A DNA stretch of 64,000 bases. Origin: Monilinia fructicola (taxonomy: Eukaryota; Ascomycota; Leotiomycetes; Helotiales; Sclerotiniaceae). Under the pieces are notes generated by a model. That model did not search any database and was not told the origin of the DNA. It was given only the letters and a program-made list of their open reading frames with translations. The stretch is taken from contig VICG01000001.1 of assembly GCA_008692225.1 (NCBI GenBank), forward strand, positions 546,501 to 610,500. Reading direction: 5' to 3'. Shown in pieces: positions 21,438 through 34,700 of this stretch (within the stretch, counting starts at the first letter, position 1; each line of letters starts with the position of its first letter). Position numbers and translations under genes: made by a program.

Positions 21438-24400
21438 TTTGGCTACAACACATTAGAAAATATTCCTCATATTAGATGGAGGGTTTTACATTGAGACATA
21501 TCTCCGTTGAGTGTTGAGCTTTAGTTCTCTTTCGATAGCTTAGGTATCTACTAGGTAAGCAGAGATGAATCCTTCGATTGAAAGATTCAATACAATAACG
21601 ATCTTGAAGAACAAGACAAAGATGCGCAACCTTTTGAAGAACACGAAAGAAAGAAAACTATGAGAGAAGAATGAAGAAAGATTTCTTCAAAAATGATGCT
21701 CTGTATGAAGACTTGTAAGGAGAGAGATTTCAGTTCCATTCGTTGGGACGAAGTGATGAAAGGTGAACTTGCGTCACGTGTTTTGGATTTGGCGGGGGTG
21801 TAAGGACTACCTAGGTACCACTCAATGCTGTAAATGGAAGCTACGCCAGATAAGAGATTCTTCTTTCTAGTTTTGGTCAATTAATTGTTTTGGTTTCCAT
21901 TCACTGGCGTGAGAATCCTAAGAAATTAATTGAAGGTTTATTTGTTTTCCTGGTCTGATTGGTGATGTTTTGATGTTAACCTCATTCAGAAGGGTTTCTT
22001 TGTCTTCAAAAATCTAGTAAATGTATACCTACCTACAGATGAAATGGGAGAAGACTGCGACGGAACTTGACCAATCTAGACGTACATCATACAAAATGTT
22101 TCTTATCAAACCTTTCAGAATATTTATTCCCTTTTGATGACCTCATTGTTACACTCTATGGTAACCATACTATCGTTATTTCATTATAAACTTCCTTGTG
22201 ATTCCTCTTCAATAAGTAATTAATTACAGGGGCTCGGCTAACTTCTAGATCCTGATTTCAGGAGATATTGTACTTTCTCGGCTAATCTCGAGTAATAGAT
22301 GTTAGCTCCTACATCACTCTGTCATGAACAATGTTTACATATTTCACCATCAATGCCATAAAGCCTTTGCATAGCCAATATACTTTTCCGCTTGGATTGA
22401 AATACTCTTTCTCAATACAAGGATTGAAAGTGGGTACCTAACAAAACAGGCGAGTGGAAATGAAAGCTTCCGCTAGGAGGGGCAAACTTACGCCACGAAA
22501 AGAAAAGAGCAAAAAATAGTGTTCTCCTGTGCTCTGCGGACCCAACAGTTTATAAGAGAGGAATCAGCTTACTTTGCTTGTTCTTGTCTGACCTTAGGAC
22601 GGCGTTGTGTTATAATGTGTGTGTTGGGGTGCTTTATGCTTTTTGATTTTTTTGGTGAACCTGTTAGATTCTTTGATTGGTTAATTGTTTGGAGTTGGTT
22701 TCCAATATTTGATGCTGTTGGTGTTGGGTGCTGTCTTTCCAGCTATAGATTATGTTAGCATATTCCATACATAAGCAGAAATTGGACCGCTAGACCACAG
22801 GAGATTGTTTGTTCTAGACGAAGGTAAAAGAGTATAAGTAGTACAGAGTGGGAAAGTTAAAGTTGAGATGAATAGGCTCATGATTTGCCTGGGAAAATCA
22901 AAAGCACGGGTTCCATTGTACGGTTAAGCAATCATCATTAGAATGCGACAAGTATATGAAAGAGCTCTTATATTGTTTGTAGACTTTGATAAACCATGGT
23001 TGGCCTTCACATTCAATATATGAACTGCAAGGCCATGCTATTTACTGATTTCCAACTCGTCAAGTATCCTTCCAAATCAACTTAATACGCGTGCAAAACT
23101 TATCTTCGAGTATGGTTGACAATTCATATTGAAGACGCTGCTTATAGCTTTCATGGAGTAGATTTTCTTAGATGAATACTACAGTTATATCTGATTGCCA
23201 ATCATCTAGCTCATAATGAAGATGATGATATTCCAGTATCTCCCATAGTGACCTAGTAATATCAATGATGAAACCAAATATGATATGAGATATCAAATCA
23301 ACGGAAGCTTCCAGGTTCCAAGGTGATCTCAATCAATCCTTTTTATTCACATGAAATTGAAGAACGGTTAGCGTTCATTGTTTCAAGCTACAAATAGAGA
23401 AAAGGTATATTCTCATTGTAAAATCTCACTGGTATCAGAGAGGAAAGGGAATAGCCATGTTCCCTTTGATGTATGGCACCTTGCACACGACCACGGTGAG
23501 AATATTGCAGCGTGACAATTACCAAACAAAATTAAATTACCGCAAGGACGAAGGAACAAAGTGGGCAGATAAGATGCTTCAATGCGTTTCACTAAATAAA
23601 GGGGAAGAGAGCAATTTCTAATGACCAATCTGGTGTAAGAAAATATTTAGGTCCCAGTGTTCTTTTCAGGATTTTCGAGATACGATTGTTCAAATTTCAA
23701 GACGCTGAGAAAAGCAGTGTGACCAGACTGAGGAAAGATTTTCGAGTCATCCGATTCCCTAAGCTGATCTATCATCATTATGTCCAAGAGTTTCTTTTTG
23801 ATTTTCTTGTTCTTGTAACCCATAGTTTTGCTATCTATATACAAGTAAAGCGAGTTTATTGTGTTTGCTATTTCTTTTATAAGGAGATTTTTGTTTTAGT
23901 CATCCCTTCTTTGGAGAATATTTCTTCTTCCTGGAGAGAGATTTTAGCACTTTCAAGACACACTTTAGTAAATCGCGAGATCGTGAGAGTAGTTCTGTTT
24001 TGCTTGTTGCTGTTGAAGTTATCAGGAATATTATGATATACTTCCAAGTGATGAATGAGAGAAAACGGGGTGATGTAAATATGGGACTACAGGAGCGGTG
24101 GTAGGAACGGGAGGGGACGAAAGGGCGCGGGATTGGTCGTTGATACCACGATAGTGATTAGTGTATGAATTTTTCACCATAATGCTAGTAAGTGTAGACG
24201 TAGAGAGTCTATTGGAACTTGGAGAAATTTTATTTGGTACTTCTTACATCTACAAAATGCTCCTATTACTCTTCTTTCTGTGAAAGAAAGACGGTATGTT
24301 CTGGATTAGGCAAGATAACCAGATGGTCTTTCGGGCATACATACTTGATAGCATTCTCCATTGTTGTGCTCCGAATTCGAAAATTCATGGAAGCTCTCAG

Positions 24401-26839
24401 ATATCCACGAAATATGACTTATCTCATCGGCCTAGTTTGGTTTAGACGTCGAGATAACGTTCGAGGCCTAGGTTGTACAGTAGTACCAGAGTTGGGAGAT
24501 TGCAGAGCTACAACCATGCTTCTTGCAAGCTTCCAATTGTCTACCCAACTAAACTTTAATGGCAAGTTGAGATCAGACCATCGCTTACCCGCTTCAGAAG
24601 TCCAGGAGCGTCTTAGCTATTTGTGATACATTAGATGTAGAGACTAGCATAATTATGAGGAGAGTCTTGAAACGTAGCACTTCTTGTAACCACCTGATCA
24701 TCCACACGATTATCTTCGAATGCGAACTATTGATTTTGGTTTGCTTGGCATTCTGGGTCGGCTCGAGATGCAACATCTTGTTCAATTGTCACTTACCTTT
24801 AGAGACTGTACTTACTTATTTATGGGCCTCAACTCCTGTGAAGGCTACCGTAAGAAGTAACAGGGACAATCACGTTGATATCTTACGGAAACTAGAAGCT
24901 CAAGGACCTAATTACCGTATAAGCGTGCTAATCGCAAAAGGTACACAGATGCCATATTTGACGCGACTAGCCCCACGTTTCTAAAGGTTTCATCCAATAG
25001 ATGGATGATACCTTCCCTCCTGAAGATACCGTTGAAGCTTCTCCACTATATCGGTACCAATTGCCATGCACGAAAAACCCATCTCTCTCATTATACAGTC
25101 ATATAAACCTTGCTCTTCCCAAAAGTCTCGTCTCCGCCCTTTCAGCACAAGACGCAGGGGCTCTGCCCATCTTTTCTCGGCGTTCCATTGTCGACCTCCC
25201 AAAAGAAGAACTCTCCGAGGACCCACTGAAGCCTCCCAAGAGAAGATAATCCAAGCTTTGTGCAATTTTGTACATCCGACAAGGCTCCAGTCATCCCAGA
25301 TAATCGACTAACTTTACCACCACCGACAAATGCCTCCACTTTATGTCAGAACCGCGTCGTGTGACTGTGCCAAAATGCAGTTCATACTTAAAAGTAGTCT
25401 AATAGCAAGTCTGGGCGACAGAAAAGTACAGAGGTACATACATAGCTACTCCCCACTCAAGATACCCTTCACAACACACAACCAGTGCATTTTAGGTACC
25501 CAAGTACTTATATCTTCTCCACTTAACATCACGTGTAAGCTGCCATCTTACCAGCCACACGACTAAGAAAAAAACTAGTAGGGAAAAAAGGATCGCACAT
25601 GAAAAAAAGAAAGCAAGTCGTCCGGATAAAGTTTTCAGCCTATTTACGTGCAGTCTGAACCTTGACCTTAACGTCCCGTCCACGGCACTAATCCACCAAC
25701 TCACCAATCCAATCAGCCACCCCAGTCATTCCCGTCATGCACCCATGCATGCCCACCACGAAAATATATACTTGGGTACAACAAGCCACCGGCAACCACA
25801 GCACGCCCAGGGAGGCAAGCAAGGCCAGGATGGAGACTGTGGTGCAGCTTGCATGTGGGCTTTTTAACCTTATTTTACCAACATCATAACCTTGCTCTAC
25901 CATGCTCTCCAGATCGAGGGCTTGCAGAAGAATATCCACGAAAGATAAAGTACGGTACGTAGGTATCACAATATATGCACCCCAGAAAGCCCTCATAAGC
26001 ATTTCGTCTTGGTTGTCGTTGTGGTTCTGGATGTGTGACTTGCGGACATACACTCAAGCTTGGGTTGAGGGTGTCAATACGGTGTTCCAGGGGAAATGCG
26101 GGGTACATGTGGTTGGACAGTATATAATATAACACGTCACTAGCGTCGTCTACTTCGAATCTAGGTGGTACAAGCGATTCTTCGACTATCCTCAAAGAAA
26201 AGTTCCTTCATCGGAAAGGATCTTTTAGGGGTCTTGTCGCATAATTTTTGATTAGAGCAATGGAGTTCTATTTACACTTAGACAAAAGCTTGCATATCTT
26301 CCGAAAAGAAGCTTACTCAAGCTCCACAGTTCCCTTCGTCCACTTATCAACTTACTATAGTTTCTGCTCATCTTCCTTCTTCAAGCTTTATGCATACTAA
26401 GATATGGAGTTGTAACATCTAGCCCGTTCACCCTGTCGGTTAATCCAAAATACAGCAGACAAATCGACTCCACCACCAAACAGGTTTCCAATCCCATCAA
26501 TAATAGTTTACATGTAAGATTGTCCGCCCCCATTCTTGCGAGTTATCCATTCTTACAAGTCATTAAGTGCTAGCAAGAGTATGTTATCACCGGCATCATC
26601 ATGTCATAAGATTTGCGTTTGTCCAATAAGGCGTGAAGCCAAACTTTGAAAACAGGTGTTTTATGATAGATGATAGATGTGACAACGCAATAGCTGAGGT
26701 TGTATGCCTCGTGATTCTTATGATAACGCTGATGTACTATGCTAATACCATCTATGCCAAGGGAAGAAAGCCATGCTATGTTACGCATAACGGACGTCAG
26801 CTAATTCTCTCGGTATATCTCGTTCTTCGATGCTGCCAA
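21438..26839. other. Gene-poor region of 5.4 kb
   Basis: Open frames are short and mutually overlapping. A minus-strand frame at 25688-26053 (121 codons from an ATG, with a hydrophobic segment such as SILALLASLGVLWLPVACC) is the best of them but has no recognised family. One member of a dispersed repeat is at 22611-22760. No RNA gene recognised. Confidence 0.4.
22611..22760. repeat. Dispersed repeat, copy 1
   Basis: Begins with a block related to TTGTTGGTGTGCTTTATGCTTTTT and ends near TTTGATGCTGTTGGTGTTGG and GTTAGCAT. The same two end blocks, in the same order, occur at 55745-56030, and the first block also occurs at 54186. Confidence 0.5.
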
Positions 26840-28199
26840 CTAAGGGGTTTTCTCTTTGCCGAACAACTTCCGAGGAGAAAATTTGTGGATTGGCTCTTCG
26901 ATTTCTCTGACGAAGTTCTTTGTAATTTTTACCCTGGCACTATTCGTCATTCCAGGATGGTCTATAGGGTCAAAGACTTTATGTCGACCAACGGATGGAC
27001 TTGAAGTGGCAGTGGTGCAGTGATGCCAAAGTTTATATCCGGTCACAGGTTTACAGGAATGAACCTTACTTACTCCATCTTTTCCTCCCGCAAAAACATA
27101 TCCGGCTCCATCCATCTGTTGATAACAGCGAATATCTGATACATTCCCATGACTTTTAATTATCGTAGTTCCCGGAGCTCCCCTTGTAAGCTGAGAGGAA
27201 GGTTTTTTGATCAAAACCAGACTCTTCTCGACGCATCTTGTATAACCTAGATGGGCTCAGTGCTGAAATTCCAGACCCATCATTTCTAACTTCACTACTA
27301 TCGAGACCAGGGGAATTCCCAACTTGTACCTCCTATATGATTGTCATTATCATTGCCAAACCTAATGAACAATGTAGTACAGAAAAAGTGCTCTCACATT
27401 CCATATGCCGATTCGCCAACAACGTTTCCGCGTTTCAAATCCCGAGCCACAATATATGTTGCGCCACTTTTCCTCTTCGCTGAAGATATAGCGACGCGCG
27501 TTGTGCTTGGCCAAATGATCTATCTGGTGGAGATCATCAGGATATCGTATTGATCTAAGAGAGGGGTATGAAAATATAGAACAAACTTGTGCATAATGCC
27601 CTCATTTGCCTAAGTCTTCTGGACTGATATTCTGGCCTTGATATCGAATGCTTTCGGTGGTCCAGTACGTTATTGCCCCGCGGTACAGCTCGGACTCCTT
27701 GATAGTCCTGGCATCCCAGTAAATATCTTCTCCCTGATGGCAGTTACTAGAATCGCAAGGGTGGTTCTGAGAGGTGCCCCATCTTCCTGCGAGGACGTTT
27801 GCGTAAATTTCGGCTGCTTTTTCTGGTTAGTTATCTCACTAGAAATCGTTGAAGTTAGTCTGAAGCTGCAGGAGCGTACAAGAAAGCGGTGTAAAACTGT
27901 GTAAAGATTCATTCAAGGGTTATGTTCTGCGATGCAATAGACTCACGTCTAAGGGGGGCCGGTTTGCACCTGGAGCATACCGACGTGCTAATCGATCTGT
28001 CAGTGTTGGGTTGTGTATCATATCAGCCAGAAACTCTACCATTGTTATGCATAGTGAGAATATTATGAACTAATTCATCCAACATTGTGATTTCTTTCTG
28101 TAATGTAAAAAAGTTTTGCAATGCACAACAGGTTACCCAGGTAAGGATATAAAGGTCTGCAATTACAAAGGCAAAACGAGTGGGTGGATCATTCAGCAT
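26840..28199 (-). CDS. Unidentified minus-strand coding region, fragmented
   Basis: A stretch starting with ATG at 28199 reads ADLYILTWVTCCALQNFF and on to LDELVHNILTMHNN, then shifts frame by +1 at a GG (28039-28040) and continues EFLADMIHNPTLTDRLARRY, ending at a GTGAGT donor near 27945. After an AG near 27868 it resumes with AAEIYANVLAGRWGTSQNHP and YWDARTIKESELYRGAITYW, ending at a stop near 27612. Further down, GATYIVARDLKRGNVVG and CYQQMDGAGYVFAGGKDG appear in other frames, the latter next to a GTAAGT. The pieces are clearly protein-like, with conserved-looking Trp and Cys positions, but I do not recognise the family and cannot join all exons. It may be a gene affected by indels or a recent pseudogene. 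Confidence 0.4.
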
Positions 28200-30782
28200 C
28201 TAGATAGCTCACTCGAAGAGAGACATGCTCCGTGTTGTGCCGAATTTTGTGATTCGTCTGATGCGAAAACTACAACCACTCGACATTATACATGATACAA
28301 CAGCCCCTTGAAGGTAAACATTCACCCTTTGTACAACAAGTTCCTCCTGACCTACAGAGGAGTCTTCCTCCCACGTGACCGTCTTTGACTCTCAACTGAG
28401 TTCATAGCCAGAGACTTGATGGATATGAAGCTCTACCACTGTCAACTCCTGTTATCTCGGTCCAAAGGCTCAAAATCCTCGAATCGGCGATTGAGCATCC
28501 GGCTAACCAATGTTAACCCCTCAATTTTCTATAGCAGTCATCATTTATACCTAAATCGATCTCAAAACTCGTCATTAGATGGAATCTCAGGGACGGCTTA
28601 CAATCGCGCCATGCTGACTGTGTTCGGTCAAACATACGACATCTCGGTCAAATGGCAAGTCAATATTGTGAAATTGAAGATCATCTATATCTCAAGGAGA
28701 ACAATATCCGATGTGATATTGTTGCCTATATTTCAGGTCGCGCAATTAACGACAACAAATCCTGCCACGCTTGATAGCACGGCCATACGACCGTAAGAGT
28801 AACATTCCCGTCGTTTCTCACCTAGTTTTGTGCTTGAGAGTCGATCGTGATAGTCGAGATCAAGTTGTTGTGGTGCGGATAGACGTATGTGTCTTGGTAC
28901 CGAGCAATCCCGAGGGAGAACAGTGTATATTTCAACATCCGTATCTCCAATGATACACCAGTACAGCCGACCACATGTTCTTTAACGGACCCATGGTTTA
29001 TTCTATTGCAGCCGCCACCATGTATATTTGGGAACCTTTGAGGGTACGGTGCATATCTCGGCACTATGTAAGTGGGGCTATTTTCTTCAATGATATGTGG
29101 ATCTCGGAGGTCAATATAAATTTGGTTGGTACCAAGATACTTAGGGTTGATATAAATCTCTACCGCTATTAAGATAGTTCAGTTGACACTGGATGAATTA
29201 GCAAGCTCGTGCGATAGCCATACTTCTTTGAGACTTCGCAAATTGTGACGAGATGGACATAACGGATGATGGTGATCCCTGAAAGGCTAGGATGATCTTA
29301 GTGAGATAGCTGGCAAGTTTTCGCTCTGCTAGAAAGAGCTTAAGGTTATCAAGGGTCAAAATAATTCCAGAGGTACTTGATGATTTATATTTCAGTGTCA
29401 TATGGAGTAAATGGGTAGATAGCCGGGGACATCATGCATCTTTTTATTCTCCCTAAGGATTGAGATATCATGCATGTCTCGTGTAATTTCATAAAGCACG
29501 AGATCGCCAAGTATGGATTTCTATAGCGCCATATTTCACCCCTCAAGTCATTTCTTGGTATTAAGTATCTGCTGAAGGATCACGAGTATCGACCATATCT
29601 ATCGCGGCGATGAAGTCATCCTTACAATAAAGTTTCTGTAAAAGGTCGTGCGGCGGCGCCTCAACCCCGCTTCACGTCATAATTTCCCCAGACTTCGGGA
29701 GATGTTCATGAATATAGGCTGAATGCAAAGAAGGGATGGAACTGCATCTTCGCAAGATTGGCGATGACTTCTTTCTCGCCTCGAGTGTGTGAAAATATAC
29801 ATTGGCGGTGCATCCAAAAAAAATCTGGTTTTACCATGAACTGGTGAACCAAGCTTACAACTGGTTTGAAAATAAACTTTGCTTACATAATGACCCAATT
29901 AAACCATGAATGTTTGAGTCAGGTACAGTCAAGAAATCCCCCTGTCATTCTCGCTTATGCACGTCGTCTTGCAATTCCAATCAACGCCCTCATTTTTCAC
30001 CTGCTTTTGGCGTGCGGAGGCTGGAACTCCGTAACACGTTACCTATAGGTATGATTATTTTCCTGACCACTACCTCCTCATGTTGTGGTTTCAACCCAAA
30101 CCGCCATACACAATACAACTAACATGTGGTAATCAAAGCCACCATCGAGTATAGGACCAAACTTGAACATTCTCTTCCACTTTCATACCCAACCTCGACC
30201 AGATCTTGTACAACTATGGTCATTTCCCCATATTTTTATGCAAAGCAAAGGCGCTCTGCAACGTGATCCATCTTACAAGGGATCTTCCCACTTAAAATTT
30301 CGAGGTCCATTTTGCCTTATGCAATACCTAGCCTTCAAATATTCATCTACAGCTCTGGGATCAAAATATTCTCCATTCGGCCGGTTGCTTTCTACCGAAC
30401 CCCAGATTTTGTTTTTTTGAACCTGCATAAATTTCACAGGGGTCCAATCGATGGAAACCTGCAACGTTTGCAGACCCCCCTAAGCATATCGTCTGATATA
30501 CCAATCCATGTTGCGCATCCTCCTTTACCGGTTATTGCAGGGCGCTGTTCACGCCTCTCGTTGCACATCCACAAGCGTGCTCACGCGGCACGTAATCAAT
30601 AGGAGACCCCAATCAACAAAAACCTAAACATTCGCTCTCAACGAGCCGAGCTGGGGTTGCACATAGAAAATAAAAAAATATTTTCGAGTTCTCTATTGTC
30701 TTATGAATAACATTATCTTCATCGATCATCCTTTCTATCTTAGAATACTATATGCCACAAGAAAAATTATAAGCTTACTTAC
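28200..30782. other. Gene-poor region
   Basis: Only unsupported frames on both strands (for example 28416-28796 plus). The last 180 bp are the 5' flank of the regulator at 30783. Confidence 0.4.
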
Positions 30783-33053
30783 ATGCCTTACATTAGCGCA
30801 ATGTCCATCTCATCTCAAGAAAATTCGCCCAACTCCACCACTGGAAGCGGTAGGCATTTCTCGATGTCTCGGGACAAATTCGATACCAACACACCCTCAC
30901 CACAGCTTTCACTCGTAACAAATGGGGATTTGATATCTCCGACCTCACTGAAATCACCGAATGGTCGTCGCGTCACTACATTCTCTAGAGAAGGTATTTT
31001 GGGTTCCGCCCAGAAAGCCAGGAACTTGTCACAATCTTCCGCTGATAGGGAATCTATGACGAATGGCCAACAAAACAGACAGAACTCAAATAAAAATGGG
31101 AATGGGAATGGGAATGGTAATGGTAATGGTAACCAGAATCAAAATCAGAATCAGAATGGAAACAATGACGAGGGACTCAATCCATTGAAGAGAAGGAATA
31201 CTGATGCAGGAATCGACTACCCAAGGCGAAGAGCCACTATAGCTGTAGGCAATCCAACCTTGGGTGATAGTGACAAGACTGACAGAATAGTAGTGTGAGA
31301 TATGTCGGTCTCGAAAATCCAGATGCGACGGAACCAAGCCAAAATGTAAACTTTGCACAGAGCTGGGTGCCGAATGTATCTATCGAGAACCGGGTATCAA
31401 GCTCGATGCCGGAGATAAACTCATATTGGAGCACCTCACTCGAATTGAAGGGCTACTCCAATCGACGTTAATTGGGCAAACATCCAACCTCGCTCTATCT
31501 ACCGGATCCCCGTCTATCAATGGAGGAACTACAGCCAGTGGTGATGACTTGTTGATGGCAGCTAATGGAGGTTTTGTTTCTCTCCTTCCTGCCACGGGTC
31601 TTGGCACTTGGGCAAACCCCACGAATATCTCCACGATGCCGAAAATCCACACAAATGCTGCATTACACTTACTTCAATGGCCTTTGATCCGCGATTTAGT
31701 ATCGAGACCTTACGACCCTCAAATACTTCTTCAGCTTGAGATGGCTAGAGAACCACTTTCATTGTCCAAAACTCCTTGCTTGGATCTATCCAATACATCG
31801 GCGTATATCGATGCGTTTTTCGCAAAAGTAAATGTCTGGTATGCATGTGTCAATCCATTCAATTGGACAAATCACTATCGCGTCGCCTTGTCGAATGGTT
31901 TCCGTGAAGGTCCTGAAAGCTGTGTTGTTCTCTTGGTCCTAGCGTTGGGTCAAGCTAGTTGCAGTGGAAGCATCTCTAGAGCAGTTAGTTCTGAGGATCC
32001 TCCCGGACTCCCATATTTTGCAGCAGCTTGGGCCCTTCTTCCAAGTTTGATGACCAGAAGCTCCGTACTATCGGCTCAGTGTACTGTTCTTGCTTCTGCA
32101 TACTTGTTCTACCTTGTGAGACCATTGGAAGCGTGGACACTGTTAAGTAGTACGAGCACGAAGCTTCAACTTCTGTTGAGCGCGCCTGGAAGAATACCAG
32201 CGAGCCAAAGAGAGTTATGCGAGCGAGTATATTGGAACTCCTTGTTATTTGAAAGCGATCTGTTGGCCGAGTTAGATTTGCCACATTCGGGAATCGTTCA
32301 ATACGAGGAAGTTGTCGGATTACCTGGGGGCTTTGAGCAAGAAGATGAGGAAGGAGTTGGACGAGATGAACTCTGGTATTTCTTGGCCGAGATCGCACTT
32401 CGACGACTGCTGAATCGTGTCAGTCAACTCATTTACTCAAAAGATTCGATGGCATCGACATCAAGCTTGGAACCTGTTGTTGCGGAACTGGATTTTCAAC
32501 TATCACAGTGGTACGAAAGTCTACCCCTACCTTTACAGTTTTCAGATACGCGATCAACTCTCGCCGACCCTGTACAAACGGTGTTGCGACTACGGTATTT
32601 TGCTTGTCGGACTATCATCTTCAGACCCTATATTCTTGCCGTGCTAGACAATGAACAGGCAGCTATGGATCCATCCGTTCGAGAGAATTGTCGAAAATGC
32701 CTAGAAGCCTCAATTAGACAACTAGAGCATATCGGTGCACAGTGAGTAGCCTCGCCATTACTTCCCTGAATAAAACTCATCTAACCCATTCCAGCCATGC
32801 AGGCCACATGCCCTACCTTTGGCAAGGAGCCCTCAGTATAGTTTCTCAAACCCTTCTCGTAATGGGCGCCACCATGTCCCCTTCTCTATCTGCTATCATT
32901 AATTCCCTCGTCATAAACGATACAATCGACGGCATCATCAATGATGTCGTCATGGAAATCGAAAAATACGCCCATCTAGCGCCTAGTTTAAGTCTCTCTG
33001 CCGAAATAATCAGGGAAGCCGAAATGCGAAGGCGCAGTTACCTTGGAGGCTGA
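30783..33053 (+). CDS. Zn2Cys6 fungal transcription factor with an Asn/Gly/Gln-rich N-terminus
   Basis: A nuclear regulator of about 722 aa. Exons are 30783-31244, 31294-32741 and 32795-33053, with GT/AG introns of 49 and 53 nt and matching phases. The zinc cluster spans residues 155-182 (CEIC, SRC, KCKLC, AEC) with C-x2-C-x6-C-x6-C-x2-C-x6-C spacing; the first intron ends exactly before its first Cys. The N-terminal 150 residues are Ser-rich and hold a Gly-Asn then Gln-Asn repeat coded by hexamers (31099-31160). The middle homology region includes the segment YIDAFFAKVNVWYACVNPFN and an acidic stretch (EQEDEEGVGRDELW). Unlike most genes nearby it has no frame interruption. An alternative start is the ATG at 30801. 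No linked enzyme cluster shows what it controls. Confidence 0.9.
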
Positions 33054-34284
33054 ATTTCGACCCTACGAATATTGTCAGAAATGAAATCAGGAGATCAGCA
33101 GACAACGAAGACTCGGAACAGAACTCAAGTGGCAACCTTGAAGAGACAAAAAAGAGCCAAAGTGGCAGGCATATGCAGCAATGTGGACCACTTTTGAACC
33201 GTACAAGCCTATATAAATCCATGATCATCATGTAAATAAGGCTTGCAGATTGTTCCCAGAATATAGACGCAAGGAATTTTGGGTTATGTGAAGGTTGTGC
33301 AGTGGTTGCTAGGCTTTTCGGGCCTGGTCCCGAAAAATCCAATGCACATGCTTGTGAGCCACCCCGCATTTTCCGGGATGATCTTGTAGATGAGGGTTTG
33401 TATATAAGTTATCAGCTGTTGTATATTGGTATGGCTGGATGGCAAGATTTAGTTTCGCTGTGAGGTGGTTTCTGGTCCTGCTTGTTACTATGTGCCAAAC
33501 TCTTGTTGTCAGCGCTTGTAACTGCATTTGCCTTTGTGTTTTATTGGGATCTTGGAGTCGATTTAGCTCAAAAGTGATTTAGAGATATGTGTCATAATAG
33601 ACAGTTATGTTTGTCATGTTGAAGGCTTCCAAGGTTAGGAAAAATGATTGTTGAAATGAAATCCAACCTGTCTACATTAAGGTTTTGACTTACAACTTTG
33701 ATTACATAATACGATGTTGTGTTATACGACAACATGTATTTAAAGGTAAATGCAAGAAGAGAATTAACTCATAGTTGGAGCATCAAAAGATGCCTGATTG
33801 GAATTCTTTTGTTGCTTCCATCAAGATTTGTACGCAGGCTGCAACCATATGAGTCTCACTCATCAGGTGCAATGGCCTATATAGTCTTGACTGGTGTGGT
33901 AGAAGGTTGACTTATTACAATGAAAGTTTAATCCTGACATTGAGACCTCTGTTAATAACGGAGTCCCTCTGTCCTGTTGTCGATGGCGATCATATCGAGA
34001 TGGCATGATCGACAGGAGATGGCTGCAAGTTTGCCCCAATCTTTGATTTGATTTGATATGTTCCTTCAAGCCAACTTCAAGTCTTTGAACCTTTGTTAAT
34101 ACATAGAGACAGAAATATTCCACCATGTGGTATTAGATACAGGGAGAGAGCTGGATTTACCGAAGCCCCTCCAATTACCCTCTGCTTTCTGATATTATGG
34201 TCAGGTGACTTTGATATTGTTCTTGTCTTAACCTCATATTCCTTTACATAAGTTTATATTTGTTTTATTTGAGAGCCTGGAATT

Positions 34285-34329
34285 ATTATAGTCTTCCAAA
34301 GTTTTCATAGTGCTTTGGAAGACTACAAT
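34285..34329. ncRNA. Perfect short hairpin
   Basis: TAGTCTTCCAAAG (34289-34301) pairs perfectly with 34313-34325 across an 11-nt loop, and the stem extends four more positions with a single mismatch. The outer mismatch is A:C on the plus strand but G:U on the minus strand. Small-RNA precursor or incidental palindrome; not resolved. Confidence 0.35.
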
Positions 34330-34562
34330 GAGAGTCTCTATAATGGCAGGGTAGGGTGCAGTAGAGAATGATGATGGAGTTGAGAGTTTCCTTGATGCTG
34401 TCGTATAAACAGTGAATTTGATGGCAACCACTCTTATATCTTTCACTTATCTTCGTCTAATATCCACTGCATATATTTCTTTTTAACCTGATATCATCAA
34501 AACAACAACAGTTCTCATGGCCCAGTCGAACCTGGTTTGACTCTGGCTAACATTTCTCAATA

Positions 34563-34700
34563 GTGAAAACCAGACTTTCGATAGTCTACTAACTTTCAAG
34601 TTAGACATCCACTGTTACAAAACTCACGTTAATAATGGAAACCAGACTTTCGATAGTCTACTAGCTTCTAAGTTAGCCATCCATTATAACATGTTATACA
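34563..34700. repeat. Two-copy tandem repeat, 72-bp period
   Basis: The block GAAAACCAGACTTTCGATAG and its continuation recur 72 bp later with few changes. Each copy contains two small inverted repeats (GACT...AGTC and TAACTT...AAGTTA). A fragment of a third copy may follow near 34703. Confidence 0.75.

Noticed and set aside
24219..24626. 135-codon plus-strand frame
   Set aside because: Begins at a non-ATG codon and has no motif.
30783..33053. Secondary-metabolite cluster around the second Zn2Cys6 gene
   Set aside because: No synthase, P450, transporter or other pathway gene lies nearby.
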